Positions 1 through 8,457 of a stretch of DNA of 64,000 nucleotides are shown piece by piece. This DNA is from Flavobacteriaceae bacterium. Lineage in GTDB: Bacteria > Bacteroidota > Bacteroidia > Flavobacteriales > Flavobacteriaceae. The stretch lies in assembly GCA_018402385.1 (NCBI GenBank), contig JAGYJA010000007.1, positions 186,001 through 250,000 of the forward strand, written 5' to 3'. Made by a program: the position numbers and the translations under genes. Under the pieces are notes generated by a model. The model was not told where the DNA came from, made no database searches, and saw only the letters and a program-made list of their open reading frames with translations. Each line of letters begins with the position of its first letter. Positions within the stretch are counted from its first letter, which is position 1.

Positions 1-820
1 TCGAAATCAAAAAGTAGGGGACATTAATGGTGATGGTTTTCTTGATGTGTTAAGCAACTCGGGAGGAAGCACACTACTATCTTGGTTTGAAAATGATGGA
101 CAAGGTGATTTTATATCACAACATATCATTGAAAATTCGGGTTTTTATCGAAATATCATTTTTTTAGAGGATCTAAATTCAAATGGAAGTCTTGATGTTG
201 CTACTTATGGAATTGACGGTGTGCTTTGGTATGAGAATTTGGATGGTTTGGGAAATTTTAGTTCAAAACATTACATAAATTCAAATCCTGATTTCACATA
301 TTCTCAACTTGCTGTTTTTGATATTGACAACAACGAGACGTTGGATGTTGTTTATTTGTCATCATCAAACAATGGTGTTAATTATCAACTTAACGACGGG
401 TCAGGTAATTTTAGTACTCCTTTTTTAGTAAATCCCCCTGATGGTATAACTTCAGGAGGAAATTACCCTGTTGATATCGATGGTGATGGTGATATGGATT
501 TAATAAATATTGCTGCAATAAATGGCGACCCTAATACTAGAATTTTATGGTGGTATGAAAATCAAACCATCTTAAATGTTCAGGACTCAGCCATAAAAGG
601 GCTGACCATTACCCCTAACCCTGTCGATGGTCTTTTGTCTATTAAAAGTAAAACTCCATTGAAAAGTGTGCTTTTTTATGAAAGCCAAGGTAAAACACTG
701 AAAAAAATAACCACCGCTTTTGAAAGTATAGACGTTAGCTTTTTGTCAACGGGCGTTTATTTTGTTTTGATAGAGGGCCAAGAAGGAGAACGAGTGGTAA
801 AAACTGTGATTAAAAAATAA
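1..820 (+). CDS. FG-GAP/VCBS repeat protein with T9SS sorting domain (5' partial)
   Basis: The reading frame is already open at the window edge (frame of base 2), so the N-terminus lies upstream. Acidic calcium-type loops of the FG-GAP/VCBS class are visible: DINGDGFLDV near base 23, then DIDNNETLDV and DIDGDGDMDL, set in beta-propeller-like repeats. From about base 595 a type A T9SS C-terminal domain begins (LTITPNPVDG) and ends in VKTVIKK, so the product should be exported across the outer membrane and released or anchored at the surface. It is a close paralogue of the gene at 2674-4065. The last ~120 bases of the two genes are almost identical while the propeller parts have diverged. The ligand is unknown; adhesion or glycan contact is only a guess. 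Confidence 0.85.
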   Translation, partial: RNQKVGDINGDGFLDVLSNSGGSTLLSWFENDGQGDFISQHIIENSGFYRNIIFLEDLNSNGSLDVATYGIDGVLWYENLDGLGNFSSKHYINSNPDFTYSQLAVFDIDNNETLDVVYLSSSNNGVNYQLNDGSGNFSTPFLVNPPDGITSGGNYPVDIDGDGDMDLINIAAINGDPNTRILWWYENQTILNVQDSAIKGLTITPNPVDGLLSIKSKTPLKSVLFYESQGKTLKKITTAFESIDVSFLSTGVYFVLIEGQEGERVVKTVIKK

Positions 821-835
821 TTTAATTTTGTGACA

Positions 836-916
836 ATTAAAAAGATATTTATTAAGCATATGCTATGGGAGCAGGATGAGTGGTTGGAGACTCACGTGAA
901 GAATAAAAAAGAGTAA
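836..916 (+). other. Conserved micro-ORF downstream of FG-GAP gene, copy 1
   Basis: This is a 26-codon open frame (first codon ATT, internal ATG at 860) whose peptide core is HMLWEQDEWLETHVKNKK. The same core occurs at the same distance behind the paralogue at 4081-4161. From the shared ATG to the last sense codon the two copies differ at four codons: three changes are synonymous and one is Glu/Asp. That suggests selection on a peptide, although recent duplication alone could explain it. This copy lacks an ATG at the position where copy 2 has one. GTG at 830 or ATG at 860 could serve instead. I do not recognise the peptide. Confidence 0.3.
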
Positions 917-1001
917 GTTTTTTAAAAAAAAATATTGTTTTTACTATTTATTTTTTTTTATCTTTAAGAATTATTTAACATTCTAACTTAAATTAGTAGT
1001 T

Positions 1002-2681
1002 ATGAAAACACCAACCAACCAACCAACCAACCAACTAATTAACAAAACAATACAAGTTGTTGTTCTGATTATGTTTCTATTTAGCGTTAATTCAAGTTTG
1101 ATAATTGCTCAAGATAGTTTTTTAGACATTTGTGTGACACCAGATACTAATGAAGCAGACCCTGAAGGAGTTCATTCTTATTCAAAAAACCCTGAGGTTC
1201 TTAATGCGATGGAACCCGTTGTCGTTAACATTTTTTATTGGCAAATCAATGACCCGGAAGGAAATGCCGGCTCACAAGCACTCAATGAGCAAAGCGTATT
1301 AGAATCAATACAGTTTATCAACCTTTATTATAATCCCTTTGGCGTCTATTTTAAATATCGAGGCTGGGATCAATTTAATAGTCCTGTTGTACCGGTTTGG
1401 CAACGTCGAACTTCAGAATGTGGTACTAGTTGTGTAAATTATCCTATAGATCCTCAAGCGCCTGACCCATGTAATTCCCCTCCTCAAATAGATCCATTTG
1501 GTTATGCAAAATTGAGTCAATGTGAACGATATGAAATGTGGGATTTTGCTATTGACAATGATCACTTTAATGAAAACGTAATGAATGTGTATGTACCTTC
1601 TTATGGAAACGAAGATTTTGGAGGTGGTTCAAGAGGTATTCCTGCAAATCAAATAACATCCCATCGCGGGGGTCTTACAGGCAACACCTTTATTCATGAA
1701 TTAGGCCACGCATTGGGTCTAAGACATACTTTTAGTAGCTGGATTACCTTTGTACCAAATACAAATTGTCAGCAACAATATGATTTCTGTGAACATGTAA
1801 CGAGAGATCCAAATAACTCTGAATATAATGCTCATCAAAAGGGTGATTGGGTCATTGACACACCCGCAATGCCTGATTTTGCTAATGAATATTGTGTAAT
1901 TAATTGTCTGCCAACCGGGCAATGTTCTCCAAACACTCCTTTCAGGCATTACTATATTGATGAAAATTGCGCATATACAGGAACAGATTTCCCAAATGAT
2001 AGAGGTGACTGTCAAGACACTCCTTATGAAATCGAACCGGTCGATGTGAAAAATATGATGAGCTACAGCCCGAGTCACTGTTCAGAAGAAATAACTATAG
2101 GACAAGCCATTCGCATAAGAGAATTTCTTGATATTCACTTGACACTTCAACCCTTGAAAAGTACCATTTCTTCACTCTATGAACCTTATAAAGGGGATTA
2201 TTATGTATCCGGACCACTACCTTCTCCTCCAAACCCTCCATTATTTCAACCCGGTTTTGATTATACTTTTATTTCATGTAGTGGAAATTATCCCGAACCA
2301 TCTGATTTTGAGGATACTTCATTCTCATATGGTGGTTTCGCTTTGAATACCATAAGTAAATATATTGATGCAGCATATTTTAATACCATTACTCATCCTA
2401 ATCATACTGCTATCCAAATAGATTTTGGCAGTTACAATCAAAACTTTCAAAATGTAAGAAAATGTTATGATAACTGGAACAGGGCACCCATTGGGGGAAG
2501 TGTCATTAAATTTAACGACAATGTGTTTAACACAAATGTTACCATAACAGCTCAAGACTCTACAGGAATTAACAACCCAAGCTTAATCAATACTCTCGAC
2601 CCAGGTTTATATAAAATAGAAAAAGTCTTTGAAGACGGTGCTGTACAAGAAAATGTTATATATAAAGACAATAATGAATAA
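1002..2681 (+). CDS. Secreted M43-like (pappalysin-type) zinc metalloprotease
   Basis: A 559-residue exported protein. A hydrophobic signal segment lies at about residues 18-36, ending near IIAQD. The zinc site HELGHALGLRH (232-242) is the extended HExxHxxGxxH of metzincins, and a Met-turn NMMSYSP follows at about 351-357; both fit peptidase family M43. Many cysteines (for example 140, 144, 157, 174) suggest disulfide stabilisation outside the cell. The C-terminal ~150 residues form an unassigned domain ending in a beta-rich stretch (GLYKIEKVFEDG) that could be an unusual sorting domain, but the usual T9SS PNP motif is absent. Six CCAA units begin three codons after the ATG, so slippage would shift the frame. 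The stop overlaps the start of the next gene by 8 bases, so the two are probably co-transcribed. Confidence 0.85.
   Translation: MKTPTNQPTNQLINKTIQVVVLIMFLFSVNSSLIIAQDSFLDICVTPDTNEADPEGVHSYSKNPEVLNAMEPVVVNIFYWQINDPEGNAGSQALNEQSVLESIQFINLYYNPFGVYFKYRGWDQFNSPVVPVWQRRTSECGTSCVNYPIDPQAPDPCNSPPQIDPFGYAKLSQCERYEMWDFAIDNDHFNENVMNVYVPSYGNEDFGGGSRGIPANQITSHRGGLTGNTFIHELGHALGLRHTFSSWITFVPNTNCQQQYDFCEHVTRDPNNSEYNAHQKGDWVIDTPAMPDFANEYCVINCLPTGQCSPNTPFRHYYIDENCAYTGTDFPNDRGDCQDTPYEIEPVDVKNMMSYSPSHCSEEITIGQAIRIREFLDIHLTLQPLKSTISSLYEPYKGDYYVSGPLPSPPNPPLFQPGFDYTFISCSGNYPEPSDFEDTSFSYGGFALNTISKYIDAAYFNTITHPNHTAIQIDFGSYNQNFQNVRKCYDNWNRAPIGGSVIKFNDNVFNTNVTITAQDSTGINNPSLINTLDPGLYKIEKVFEDGAVQENVIYKDNNE
1011..1034 (+). 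repeat. Tetranucleotide microsatellite (CCAA)x6
   Basis: Six perfect CCAA units start nine bases after the A of the protease ATG and encode the PTNQPTNQ region of the signal peptide. Four-base repeats inside a 5' coding region change the reading frame by one base per unit gained or lost. That is the classical layout of phase-variable genes; the CCAA unit is the one known from haemoglobin-haptoglobin receptor genes of Haemophilus. The repeat is short, so variability here is inference. Confidence 0.8.
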
Positions 2682-4065
2682 GTCGATGAAGTATTGTTTT
2701 TTTATCATTTTGCTTTTTGTCCTTCAAATAACAAAGGCTCAGGTTTTTAGCAGCGAACCCAATATAATAAATGACAACCTTGGCATAGTCAATAATATAA
2801 ATCAAGGTGATTTTGATAATGATGATAATCAAGACATCTTGATTGTGACATCTCAATTGGTAGCTTGGTTTAAAAGTATTGATAGTAATGGCAACTTTAG
2901 TGAACCAATTACTATTTCAATAGACCATGGACAATCATTTGACAATCTGGTTGTTGATTTAAACCAAGATGGTCATTTGGATATTTTGGTGAGTTCATTT
3001 GAAAATGACCAATTGTATTTTTACCGTAACTTGGGCGGAGGCAGTTTTGCTCCAAGACAAGTGCTTGTAGAAAATCTAAATAGAGTGAGGAGTGCAGAAG
3101 CTGCTGATTTAAACGGCAACGGATTTTTGGATTTGGTGGTTGGCATTACAAACAGTGTGGGATTCTATTGGATGGAACACTTGGATGGGCAAGGAACTTT
3201 TGGCCCACCCACACCCATTAGTACCACCTTGGCACAAGCACGCACTCAAAAGGTGGGGGACATCAATGGCAACGGCTTTCTCGATGTATTGAGCAACTCC
3301 GGAGGAAGCACGTTGCTTTCTTGGTATGAAAATGACGGAACCGGAAATTTTACTACACAACATATTGTGGAAACTTCTGGATTTTATAACACACAGCTTT
3401 TTTTAGAGGACATTGATAATGATAGCGATCTTGACATAGTTACTAGGAGTTCAAATGGCATTTTTTGGTATGAAAATTTGGATGGTTTGGGTAATTTTGG
3501 CCCCAAACAAACCATAAACCCGACTTCAGATCCTAACATTAATTATCAATCACTTGCAATTTTTGATATAGATAACAATAGCTCAATTGATGTTGTTTAT
3601 TATTCAACGGTCAATAATGGAATTAATTACCAACTAAATGATGGCTCGGGAAATTTTAGCTCTCCTTTTTTTGTTGATCCTCCGACAGGTCTCCATTCTG
3701 GTTTGAATATGCCAGTAGATATAGATAATGATGGTGATCTAGATTTAGTTAATATCGCAACTATTGGGGCTAATACTGATCCTAGATTTTTAATATGGTA
3801 TGAAAATCAAACCATCTTAAATGTCCAAGACTCAGCTATAAAAGGGCTGACCATTACCCCTAACCCTGTCGATGGTGTTTTATCCATAAAAAGTAAAAAC
3901 CCATTAAAAAGTGTAAGTTTTTACCAAAGCCAAGGTAAAACACTTAAAAAAATAACCACCGCTTTTGAAAGTATAGACGTTAGCTTTTTGTCAACGGGCG
4001 TTTATTTTGTTTTGATAGAGGGCCAAGAAGGAGAACGAGTGGTAAAAACTGTGATTAAAAAGTAA
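2674..4065 (+). CDS. FG-GAP/VCBS repeat protein with T9SS sorting domain
   Basis: A 463-residue exported protein. I chose the ATG at 2674 because it puts a clean signal peptide (MNKSMKYCFFIILLFVLQ, cut near KAQ) at the N-terminus; an upstream extension would lie inside the protease gene. Seven acidic FG-GAP/VCBS loops are visible, including DLNQDGHLDI, DLNGNGFLDL, DINGNGFLDV and DIDNDGDLDL, consistent with a calcium-stabilised beta-propeller. A type A T9SS C-terminal domain (TPNPVDG to the final VIKK) directs surface export. The gene overlaps the metalloprotease stop, so a functional pairing is plausible. It is a paralogue of the partial gene at the window start. The ligand is unknown. Confidence 0.88.
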   Translation: MNKSMKYCFFIILLFVLQITKAQVFSSEPNIINDNLGIVNNINQGDFDNDDNQDILIVTSQLVAWFKSIDSNGNFSEPITISIDHGQSFDNLVVDLNQDGHLDILVSSFENDQLYFYRNLGGGSFAPRQVLVENLNRVRSAEAADLNGNGFLDLVVGITNSVGFYWMEHLDGQGTFGPPTPISTTLAQARTQKVGDINGNGFLDVLSNSGGSTLLSWYENDGTGNFTTQHIVETSGFYNTQLFLEDIDNDSDLDIVTRSSNGIFWYENLDGLGNFGPKQTINPTSDPNINYQSLAIFDIDNNSSIDVVYYSTVNNGINYQLNDGSGNFSSPFFVDPPTGLHSGLNMPVDIDNDGDLDLVNIATIGANTDPRFLIWYENQTILNVQDSAIKGLTITPNPVDGVLSIKSKNPLKSVSFYQSQGKTLKKITTAFESIDVSFLSTGVYFVLIEGQEGERVVKTVIKK

Positions 4066-4080
4066 TTTAAGTCTATAACA

Positions 4081-4161
4081 ATGAAAAAGGTATTTATTAT
4101 GCATATGCTATGGGAGCAGGATGAATGGCTGGAGACTCACGTGAAGAATAAGAAAGATTAG
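4081..4161 (+). other. Conserved micro-ORF downstream of FG-GAP gene, copy 2
   Basis: This ORF encodes a 26-residue peptide starting MKKVFIMHMLWEQDEW. It begins 15 bases after the FG-GAP stop and in the same frame, exactly as in copy 1 (836-916). The two copies keep the stop position and differ mostly at synonymous sites in the shared core. It has a proper ATG but no convincing ribosome-binding site. It could be a real small protein, a relic of a longer ancestral tail, or sequence carried along with a duplicated 3' end. I do not recognise the family. Confidence 0.35.
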
Positions 4162-4179
4162 AAACTCAAAGCTAAAAAA

Positions 4180-4214
4180 GAAGCCTCTATTGTCTATTCA
4201 AAGGGGCTTTTTTA
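4180..4214. terminator. Bidirectional intrinsic terminator
   Basis: Stem AAGCCTC (4181-4187) pairs with GGGGCTT (4203-4209) with one G-U pair. A-rich sequence precedes it and a T run follows it, so it can stop transcription of the FG-GAP gene on the plus strand and of apbE on the minus strand. Confidence 0.75.
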
Positions 4215-5216
4215 TTCTACAACAACCTTTTGAAAACCTTCAGTCAACCATTCCTGTAGATTTCCTTGCTCATCAACATAGATGATATAGGCATCAATGG
4301 CAGATTGTTCTTTCAAAAATGACTTTGTTTCTTCCAGTTCCATCACCATAAAAGCGGTGGCATATCCATCAGCGAGCATACAGTTTTCTGCAAGTACCGA
4401 AACACTCAATACATTACTTCGCTTTGGCCATCCGGTTTTTGGATTGATGGTATGTACATATTTTGCTTTGGTGACAGGGTCAATTCGGGTTTTGCGGTAA
4501 TTGCCTGAAGTCGCCATCCCACGGTCTTTCAATTGTAATTTTTTGATGAGTAAACGTTCTTCGGTTTGTGTGGGGTCATCAATGGCAACAATCCAGTTGT
4601 TTCCGGAACTGGTGTTGATTCCTTTCCCCAAAAGTTCACCTCCCAATTCAATAAGATAATTTTCAACTGCATTATCTTCTAAAACTTTACCGAGTAAATC
4701 AATCGCATATCCTTTTGCAATGGCATTAAAATCAACAAAAGTTCTTGTGTCATTCTTCAATAATTGTTGGCTTGATGTAAGTGTTAACTTTTCAAAACCC
4801 ACAAATTGCTTAATACTGTCAATTTGAGTACTGTCTATGCCTTTTAAAGCGCTATTGGGTCCAAATCCATACGCATTCACTAAAGGTCCCACAGTAGGGT
4901 CAAAATAGCCTTCTGTAGCTTGCCAGATTTCTTTGGAGGCATGAAAAACTTCTATAAAGTTTGCATCAACTACCACTGTGGTGTCTCCATTATTAATTCT
5001 GGAAATATCTGAACTGGGTATATATGTTGACAAGGATTGATTCACTGCATCAAATACTTCTTTTAACTGCTCGTGATAGTCTGTTTTACTTTCATACTGA
5101 ATGTTATAAGTCGTTCCAAAGGCTTCACCTACATTTTGTATAATTTGCACCTCATTTTTATCTGATTTACAGGATATAAACAGAAGGATAATAAAAACTG
5201 TAATTAATTTTTTCAT
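4212..5216 (-). CDS. apbE: FAD:protein FMN transferase (ApbE), lipoprotein
   Basis: A 334-residue protein that covalently attaches FMN from FAD to threonine residues of target flavoproteins. The N-terminus MKKLITVFIILLFISCK is a lipoprotein signal with the acylated Cys at 16, so it acts outside the inner membrane. ApbE hallmarks are present: the FDPTVGPLVNAYGFG stretch, DFNAIAKGYAID, and the C-terminal HTINPKTGWP and ADGYATAF motifs that hold substrate and metal. It is the last gene of the nqr operon. That makes NqrB and NqrC, both of which carry flavinylation-type motifs here, the obvious substrates. Length and motifs are normal for the family. Confidence 0.95.
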   Translation of the reverse strand: MKKLITVFIILLFISCKSDKNEVQIIQNVGEAFGTTYNIQYESKTDYHEQLKEVFDAVNQSLSTYIPSSDISRINNGDTTVVVDANFIEVFHASKEIWQATEGYFDPTVGPLVNAYGFGPNSALKGIDSTQIDSIKQFVGFEKLTLTSSQQLLKNDTRTFVDFNAIAKGYAIDLLGKVLEDNAVENYLIELGGELLGKGINTSSGNNWIVAIDDPTQTEERLLIKKLQLKDRGMATSGNYRKTRIDPVTKAKYVHTINPKTGWPKRSNVLSVSVLAENCMLADGYATAFMVMELEETKSFLKEQSAIDAYIIYVDEQGNLQEWLTEGFQKVVVE

Positions 5217-5225
5217 TTAGAATTT

Positions 5226-5590
5226 TTAAAAAGTTATTTCCTGAATTCCGTTATAAATCACGCTATAATCTTCATCTTTTACTATGGGTTGTTGGTAATC
5301 GCTTCCGTGCCCGAGGCCCACGCCGGCATAATAGGTTTTGGCTTCAAACTTATCGGCGTGTTCTTTCATTTTTTTCATAAAAGCCTGGTCATATTCCTGA
5401 ACGGGATCAGGATAAGTAATGGCTCTTACAATCACAAAATGAAGTGTTTTTCTTTCAACGCCACAAACTGCGGATTCTTTTTTAATTCTGAGTTGATACC
5501 CATAAATTCAAAACCTTGTTCTTCAAGGTCTTTGCCCACGATATTCATCGCCAGATTGTGGAGTTCTTGTTCTGTGAGAGGGAGTGACAT
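5226..5590 (-). pseudogene. Small NQR-linked conserved protein, frameshifted
   Basis: The start ATG at 5590 gives MSLPLTEQELHNLAMN and the frame stays good until VALKEK. It then breaks, and the following frame continues LHFVIVRAITYP to the end at QEITF. Adding one A to the A5 run at 5447-5451 (read on the minus strand) joins both halves into an intact 121-residue protein. It resembles, as I recall, the short protein that flavobacterial annotations list after nqrF, sometimes mislabelled as NQR subunit F. It has no signal peptide, membrane segment or recognised catalytic motif. Its place between nqrF and apbE suggests a role in NQR assembly or function. The break is more likely a sequence error than decay, because both halves look well conserved. 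Confidence 0.75.
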
Positions 5591-5603
5591 AAAAACTTTT
5601 ATT

Positions 5604-5637
5604 TAAAAAAACCGACACTTTAAAGGTATCGGTTTTA
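5604..5637 (-). terminator. Intrinsic terminator or attenuator after nqrF
   Basis: Read on the minus strand, AAACCGA pairs with TCGGTTT around a short loop and a run of T follows. It sits between nqrF and the small NQR-linked gene, so it may reduce transcription of the last two genes of the operon relative to nqrA-F. Confidence 0.6.
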
Positions 5638-5658
5638 TTATTTATATCAAAAGGACGG

Positions 5659-6966
5659 TTATCCTCCAAAGTCATCAAAGCGGATGTGTTCATCAGGTAT
5701 CCCATAGTCCTCACCCATCTTTTGAACCGCCTGGTTCATTAATGGAGGTCCGCAGAAATACAATTCGATTTCTTCCGGTTCTTCGTGTTTGCTTAGATAG
5801 TTGTCGATTACCACTTGGTGGATAAATCCAACAAATCCGTCACCTTCGCCGTCGATACCATCTTTTACTTTCCAGTTGTCTTCTTCGAGTGGCTCAGAAA
5901 GTGCCATATAGAATTTGAAATTTGGGAAATCCTTTTCAAGTTTTTTAAAGTGGTCGATGTAGAACAGTTCTCTTTTAGAACGACCACCATACCAATAAGT
6001 TACTTTTCTTCCGGTTTTCAAGGTGCGGAATAGGTGATAGAGGTGTGAGCGCATCGGTGCCATACCGGCTCCACCGCCTACATAAAGCATTTCGGCTTCA
6101 CTTTCGTTGATAAAGAACTCTCCATAAGGACCTGAAATCACCACTTTATCTCCGGGTTTTTGGGCAAAAATATAAGAGGAAGCGATCCCGGGATTTACAG
6201 CCATCCAGGTGTTTTTAGCTCTGTCCCAAGGCGGAGTTGCAACACGCACGTTTAACATAATTTCGCGACCTTCTGCAGGGTATGAAGCCATAGAGTAGGC
6301 ACGCTCAACAGTTTCGTTATTTTTCATTACCAGTGGCCATAAATCAAATTTATCCCACTCAGCTTTAAAAAGGTCTGGAGTACTGTGTTCTTCAGGGTGT
6401 GCTGTAATATCAATATCACTGTATTTAATTTCACATGGTGGAATTTCAATTTGAATATAACCACCTGCTTTGTAGTTCATATCCTCAGGAATTTCTACTA
6501 CAAATTCTTTTATAAAAGTGGAAACATTATAGTTACGGGTAACTACGGCGTCCCATTTTTTGATTCCAAAAACTTCTTCAGGGATGGTTATAACCATATC
6601 CTGTTTAACTTTTACCTGACATGAAAGCCTGGCACCTTCTTTCAATTCTTTTCTTGAAAAGTGTGGTGTTTCTGTTGGCAAGGCCTCTCCTCCACCCTCA
6701 AGAACATGGCATTCACATTGAATACAGGTTCCACCACCACCACAAGCAGATGGTAAAAATATTTTTTCTGAACTTAGGGTCGTCAATAAGGTACTACCTG
6801 ATTCCACTTCAAGAACTTTTTCACCATTAATGGTCAGTTTTACCGGTCCCGATGGTGATAATTTTTCTTTGACAAAAATCAAAATTCCAACCAAAAGTAA
6901 AATCAGCACTAAAAATGCGATTACAGTTGCTAAAACGACACCTAATGTACTTGCTGCTAATATCAT
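5659..6966 (-). CDS. nqrF: Na+-translocating NADH:quinone reductase subunit F
   Basis: The 435-residue NADH-oxidising subunit, which takes electrons from NADH through FAD to a [2Fe-2S] centre. One N-terminal membrane helix spans residues 5-31. A ferredoxin-like domain has Cys 75, 81, 84 and 116; the spacing of 6, 3 and 32 is that of NqrF. The ferredoxin-reductase part follows, with the FAD motif RAYSMASYP near 222 and the NADH-binding [12 protein letters not shown]. Length is normal for the family. It is the sixth gene of the operon and follows nqrE by four bases. Confidence 0.97.
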   Translation of the reverse strand: MILAASTLGVVLATVIAFLVLILLLVGILIFVKEKLSPSGPVKLTINGEKVLEVESGSTLLTTLSSEKIFLPSACGGGGTCIQCECHVLEGGGEALPTETPHFSRKELKEGARLSCQVKVKQDMVITIPEEVFGIKKWDAVVTRNYNVSTFIKEFVVEIPEDMNYKAGGYIQIEIPPCEIKYSDIDITAHPEEHSTPDLFKAEWDKFDLWPLVMKNNETVERAYSMASYPAEGREIMLNVRVATPPWDRAKNTWMAVNPGIASSYIFAQKPGDKVVISGPYGEFFINESEAEMLYVGGGAGMAPMRSHLYHLFRTLKTGRKVTYWYGGRSKRELFYIDHFKKLEKDFPNFKFYMALSEPLEEDNWKVKDGIDGEGDGFVGFIHQVVIDNYLSKHEEPEEIELYFCGPPLMNQAVQKMGEDYGIPDEHIRFDDFGG

Positions 6967-6970
6967 ATCG

Positions 6971-7756
6971 TTAATTTGTTTCTTCTTGTATTACTTCTTC
7001 GTTTACTTCTTCTGAATCGGTGCTTTGTTCAGTACCCTCAGGGCTTTGATAATTTAATGCACTTCCACCACTAGAATCAGTATTTGGAGGTGTTCCTATT
7101 TGTATTACCTGTGCAGCATCACCAGAATCGCCATCATCTCCACCAGTTAACATTCCACCAAAACTCATAAAACCAATGGCCATCAATCCGGTAATTATAA
7201 ATGTGATTCCTAATCCTCTTAAAGCAGGCGGCACATTTGAGTAGCGTATTTTCTCTCGAATAGCTGCAATGGTCAGAATGGCTAAAAAGAAACCAAAGCC
7301 TGAGCTTAGACCATAATTGAGGGCCAAATCGATGCTCGCTATTTGTCTTGACTGCATAAATAATGAACCTCCTAGAATGGCACAGTTTACCGCAATAAGT
7401 GGTAAAAAGATACCCAAAGAGTTATATAAAGCAGGAAGAAATTTTTCAACAACTATCTCAACCAACTGAACCATTGTTGCGATAGTAGCGATAAACATAA
7501 TGAATGAAAGGAAGCTTAGGTCATAAGAAGCATACTCCGGGCCTAACCATTCTAAAGCACCACTTCTCAATATATATTGATCTAACAACCAGTTGATGGG
7601 AACAGTAATCCCGAGTACAAAAATAACGGCTGCCCCAAGGCCTACTGCTGTAGTAACTTTTTTGGAGACTGCCAGGTAAGAACACATACCAAGGAATGTG
7701 GCAAATACCATATTGTCTATAAATACTGATTTAAAAAATAATTCTAAATGCTCCAT
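6971..7756 (-). CDS. nqrE: Na+-translocating NADH:quinone reductase subunit E, with long acidic tail
   Basis: A membrane subunit of the NQR complex with six hydrophobic segments in the first ~200 residues (for example [17 protein letters not shown] and [12 protein letters not shown]). NqrE and NqrD share a fold and together carry the iron centre between their inverted repeats. This protein has 261 residues against about 200 in proteobacterial NqrE. The surplus is a C-terminal tail from about residue 200, first glycine/aspartate-rich and then Glu/Gln/Ser-rich, ending [13 protein letters not shown]. The tail looks disordered and has no recognised domain. Confidence 0.96.
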   Translation of the reverse strand: MEHLELFFKSVFIDNMVFATFLGMCSYLAVSKKVTTAVGLGAAVIFVLGITVPINWLLDQYILRSGALEWLGPEYASYDLSFLSFIMFIATIATMVQLVEIVVEKFLPALYNSLGIFLPLIAVNCAILGGSLFMQSRQIASIDLALNYGLSSGFGFFLAILTIAAIREKIRYSNVPPALRGLGITFIITGLMAIGFMSFGGMLTGGDDGDSGDAAQVIQIGTPPNTDSSGGSALNYQSPEGTEQSTDSEEVNEEVIQEETN

Positions 7757-7806
7757 ATTATTTTGTATTTAGTCACCTGTTAGGGATAACTTATAACTAC
7801 TTTTTA

Positions 7807-8454
7807 TTAATTTTCTTCAACTAAATGTGGACTTCTTGTGCGTTGAACCCATATTATAATTCCAACAACAATTAGTGCCATTGGTGACAACAACATAAAA
7901 CCGTTGTTTTCATAACCAATGGAGTAAAGCCCGGTTTTTGCAATAGGGTCTCCTAAAACTTGTATTCCTAAAAGCGTTCCGGAACCTAAAAGTTCTCTGA
8001 AGAAACCTACAATAATTAAAATAACTCCATAACCGAGTGCGTTTCCAATTCCGTCAAGAAAAGAGCGCCAAACACCATTACCCAAAGCAAAAGCTTCAAA
8101 TCGTCCCATAATAATACAGTTTGTAATAATCAAACCGATAAATACAGAAAGTTGTTTACTTAACTCATAAGCATAGGCTTTGAGGACCTGATCTACTATA
8201 ATTACCAATGTTGCAACTACAACTAGCTGAACTATAATTCTGATTTTTGAAGGAATCATATTTCGCATTAGCGAGATCACAATGTTTCCAACTCCCATAA
8301 CAAATATTACTGAAAGCGCCATCACTATGGAAGCCTTCAATTGAGCTGTAATTGCAAGAGCCGAACAAATACCAAGTACTTGAATTGTAATTGGGTTGTT
8401 ATCTGTTAACGGGTCAAGTATTAAAGCTCTGTCTTTTTTTGATAATAATCCCAT
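7807..8454 (-). CDS. nqrD: Na+-translocating NADH:quinone reductase subunit D
   Basis: A 215-residue integral membrane subunit with six hydrophobic helices and the family signatures NNPITIQVLGICSAL and TNCIIMGRFEAFALGN. It is paired in fold with NqrE and helps form the Na+ pathway and iron site. It starts three bases after the nqrC stop and lies 50 bases ahead of nqrE. Length is normal and nothing looks unusual. Confidence 0.97.
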   Translation of the reverse strand: MGLLSKKDRALILDPLTDNNPITIQVLGICSALAITAQLKASIVMALSVIFVMGVGNIVISLMRNMIPSKIRIIVQLVVVATLVIIVDQVLKAYAYELSKQLSVFIGLIITNCIIMGRFEAFALGNGVWRSFLDGIGNALGYGVILIIVGFFRELLGSGTLLGIQVLGDPIAKTGLYSIGYENNGFMLLSPMALIVVGIIIWVQRTRSPHLVEEN

Positions 8455-8457
8455 TGC

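Noticed and set aside
1719-2078. Open frame of 119 codons on the minus strand inside the metalloprotease gene
   Set aside because: It lies antisense to a clear zincin domain, has no recognisable domain, and low-complexity residues typical of shadow frames.
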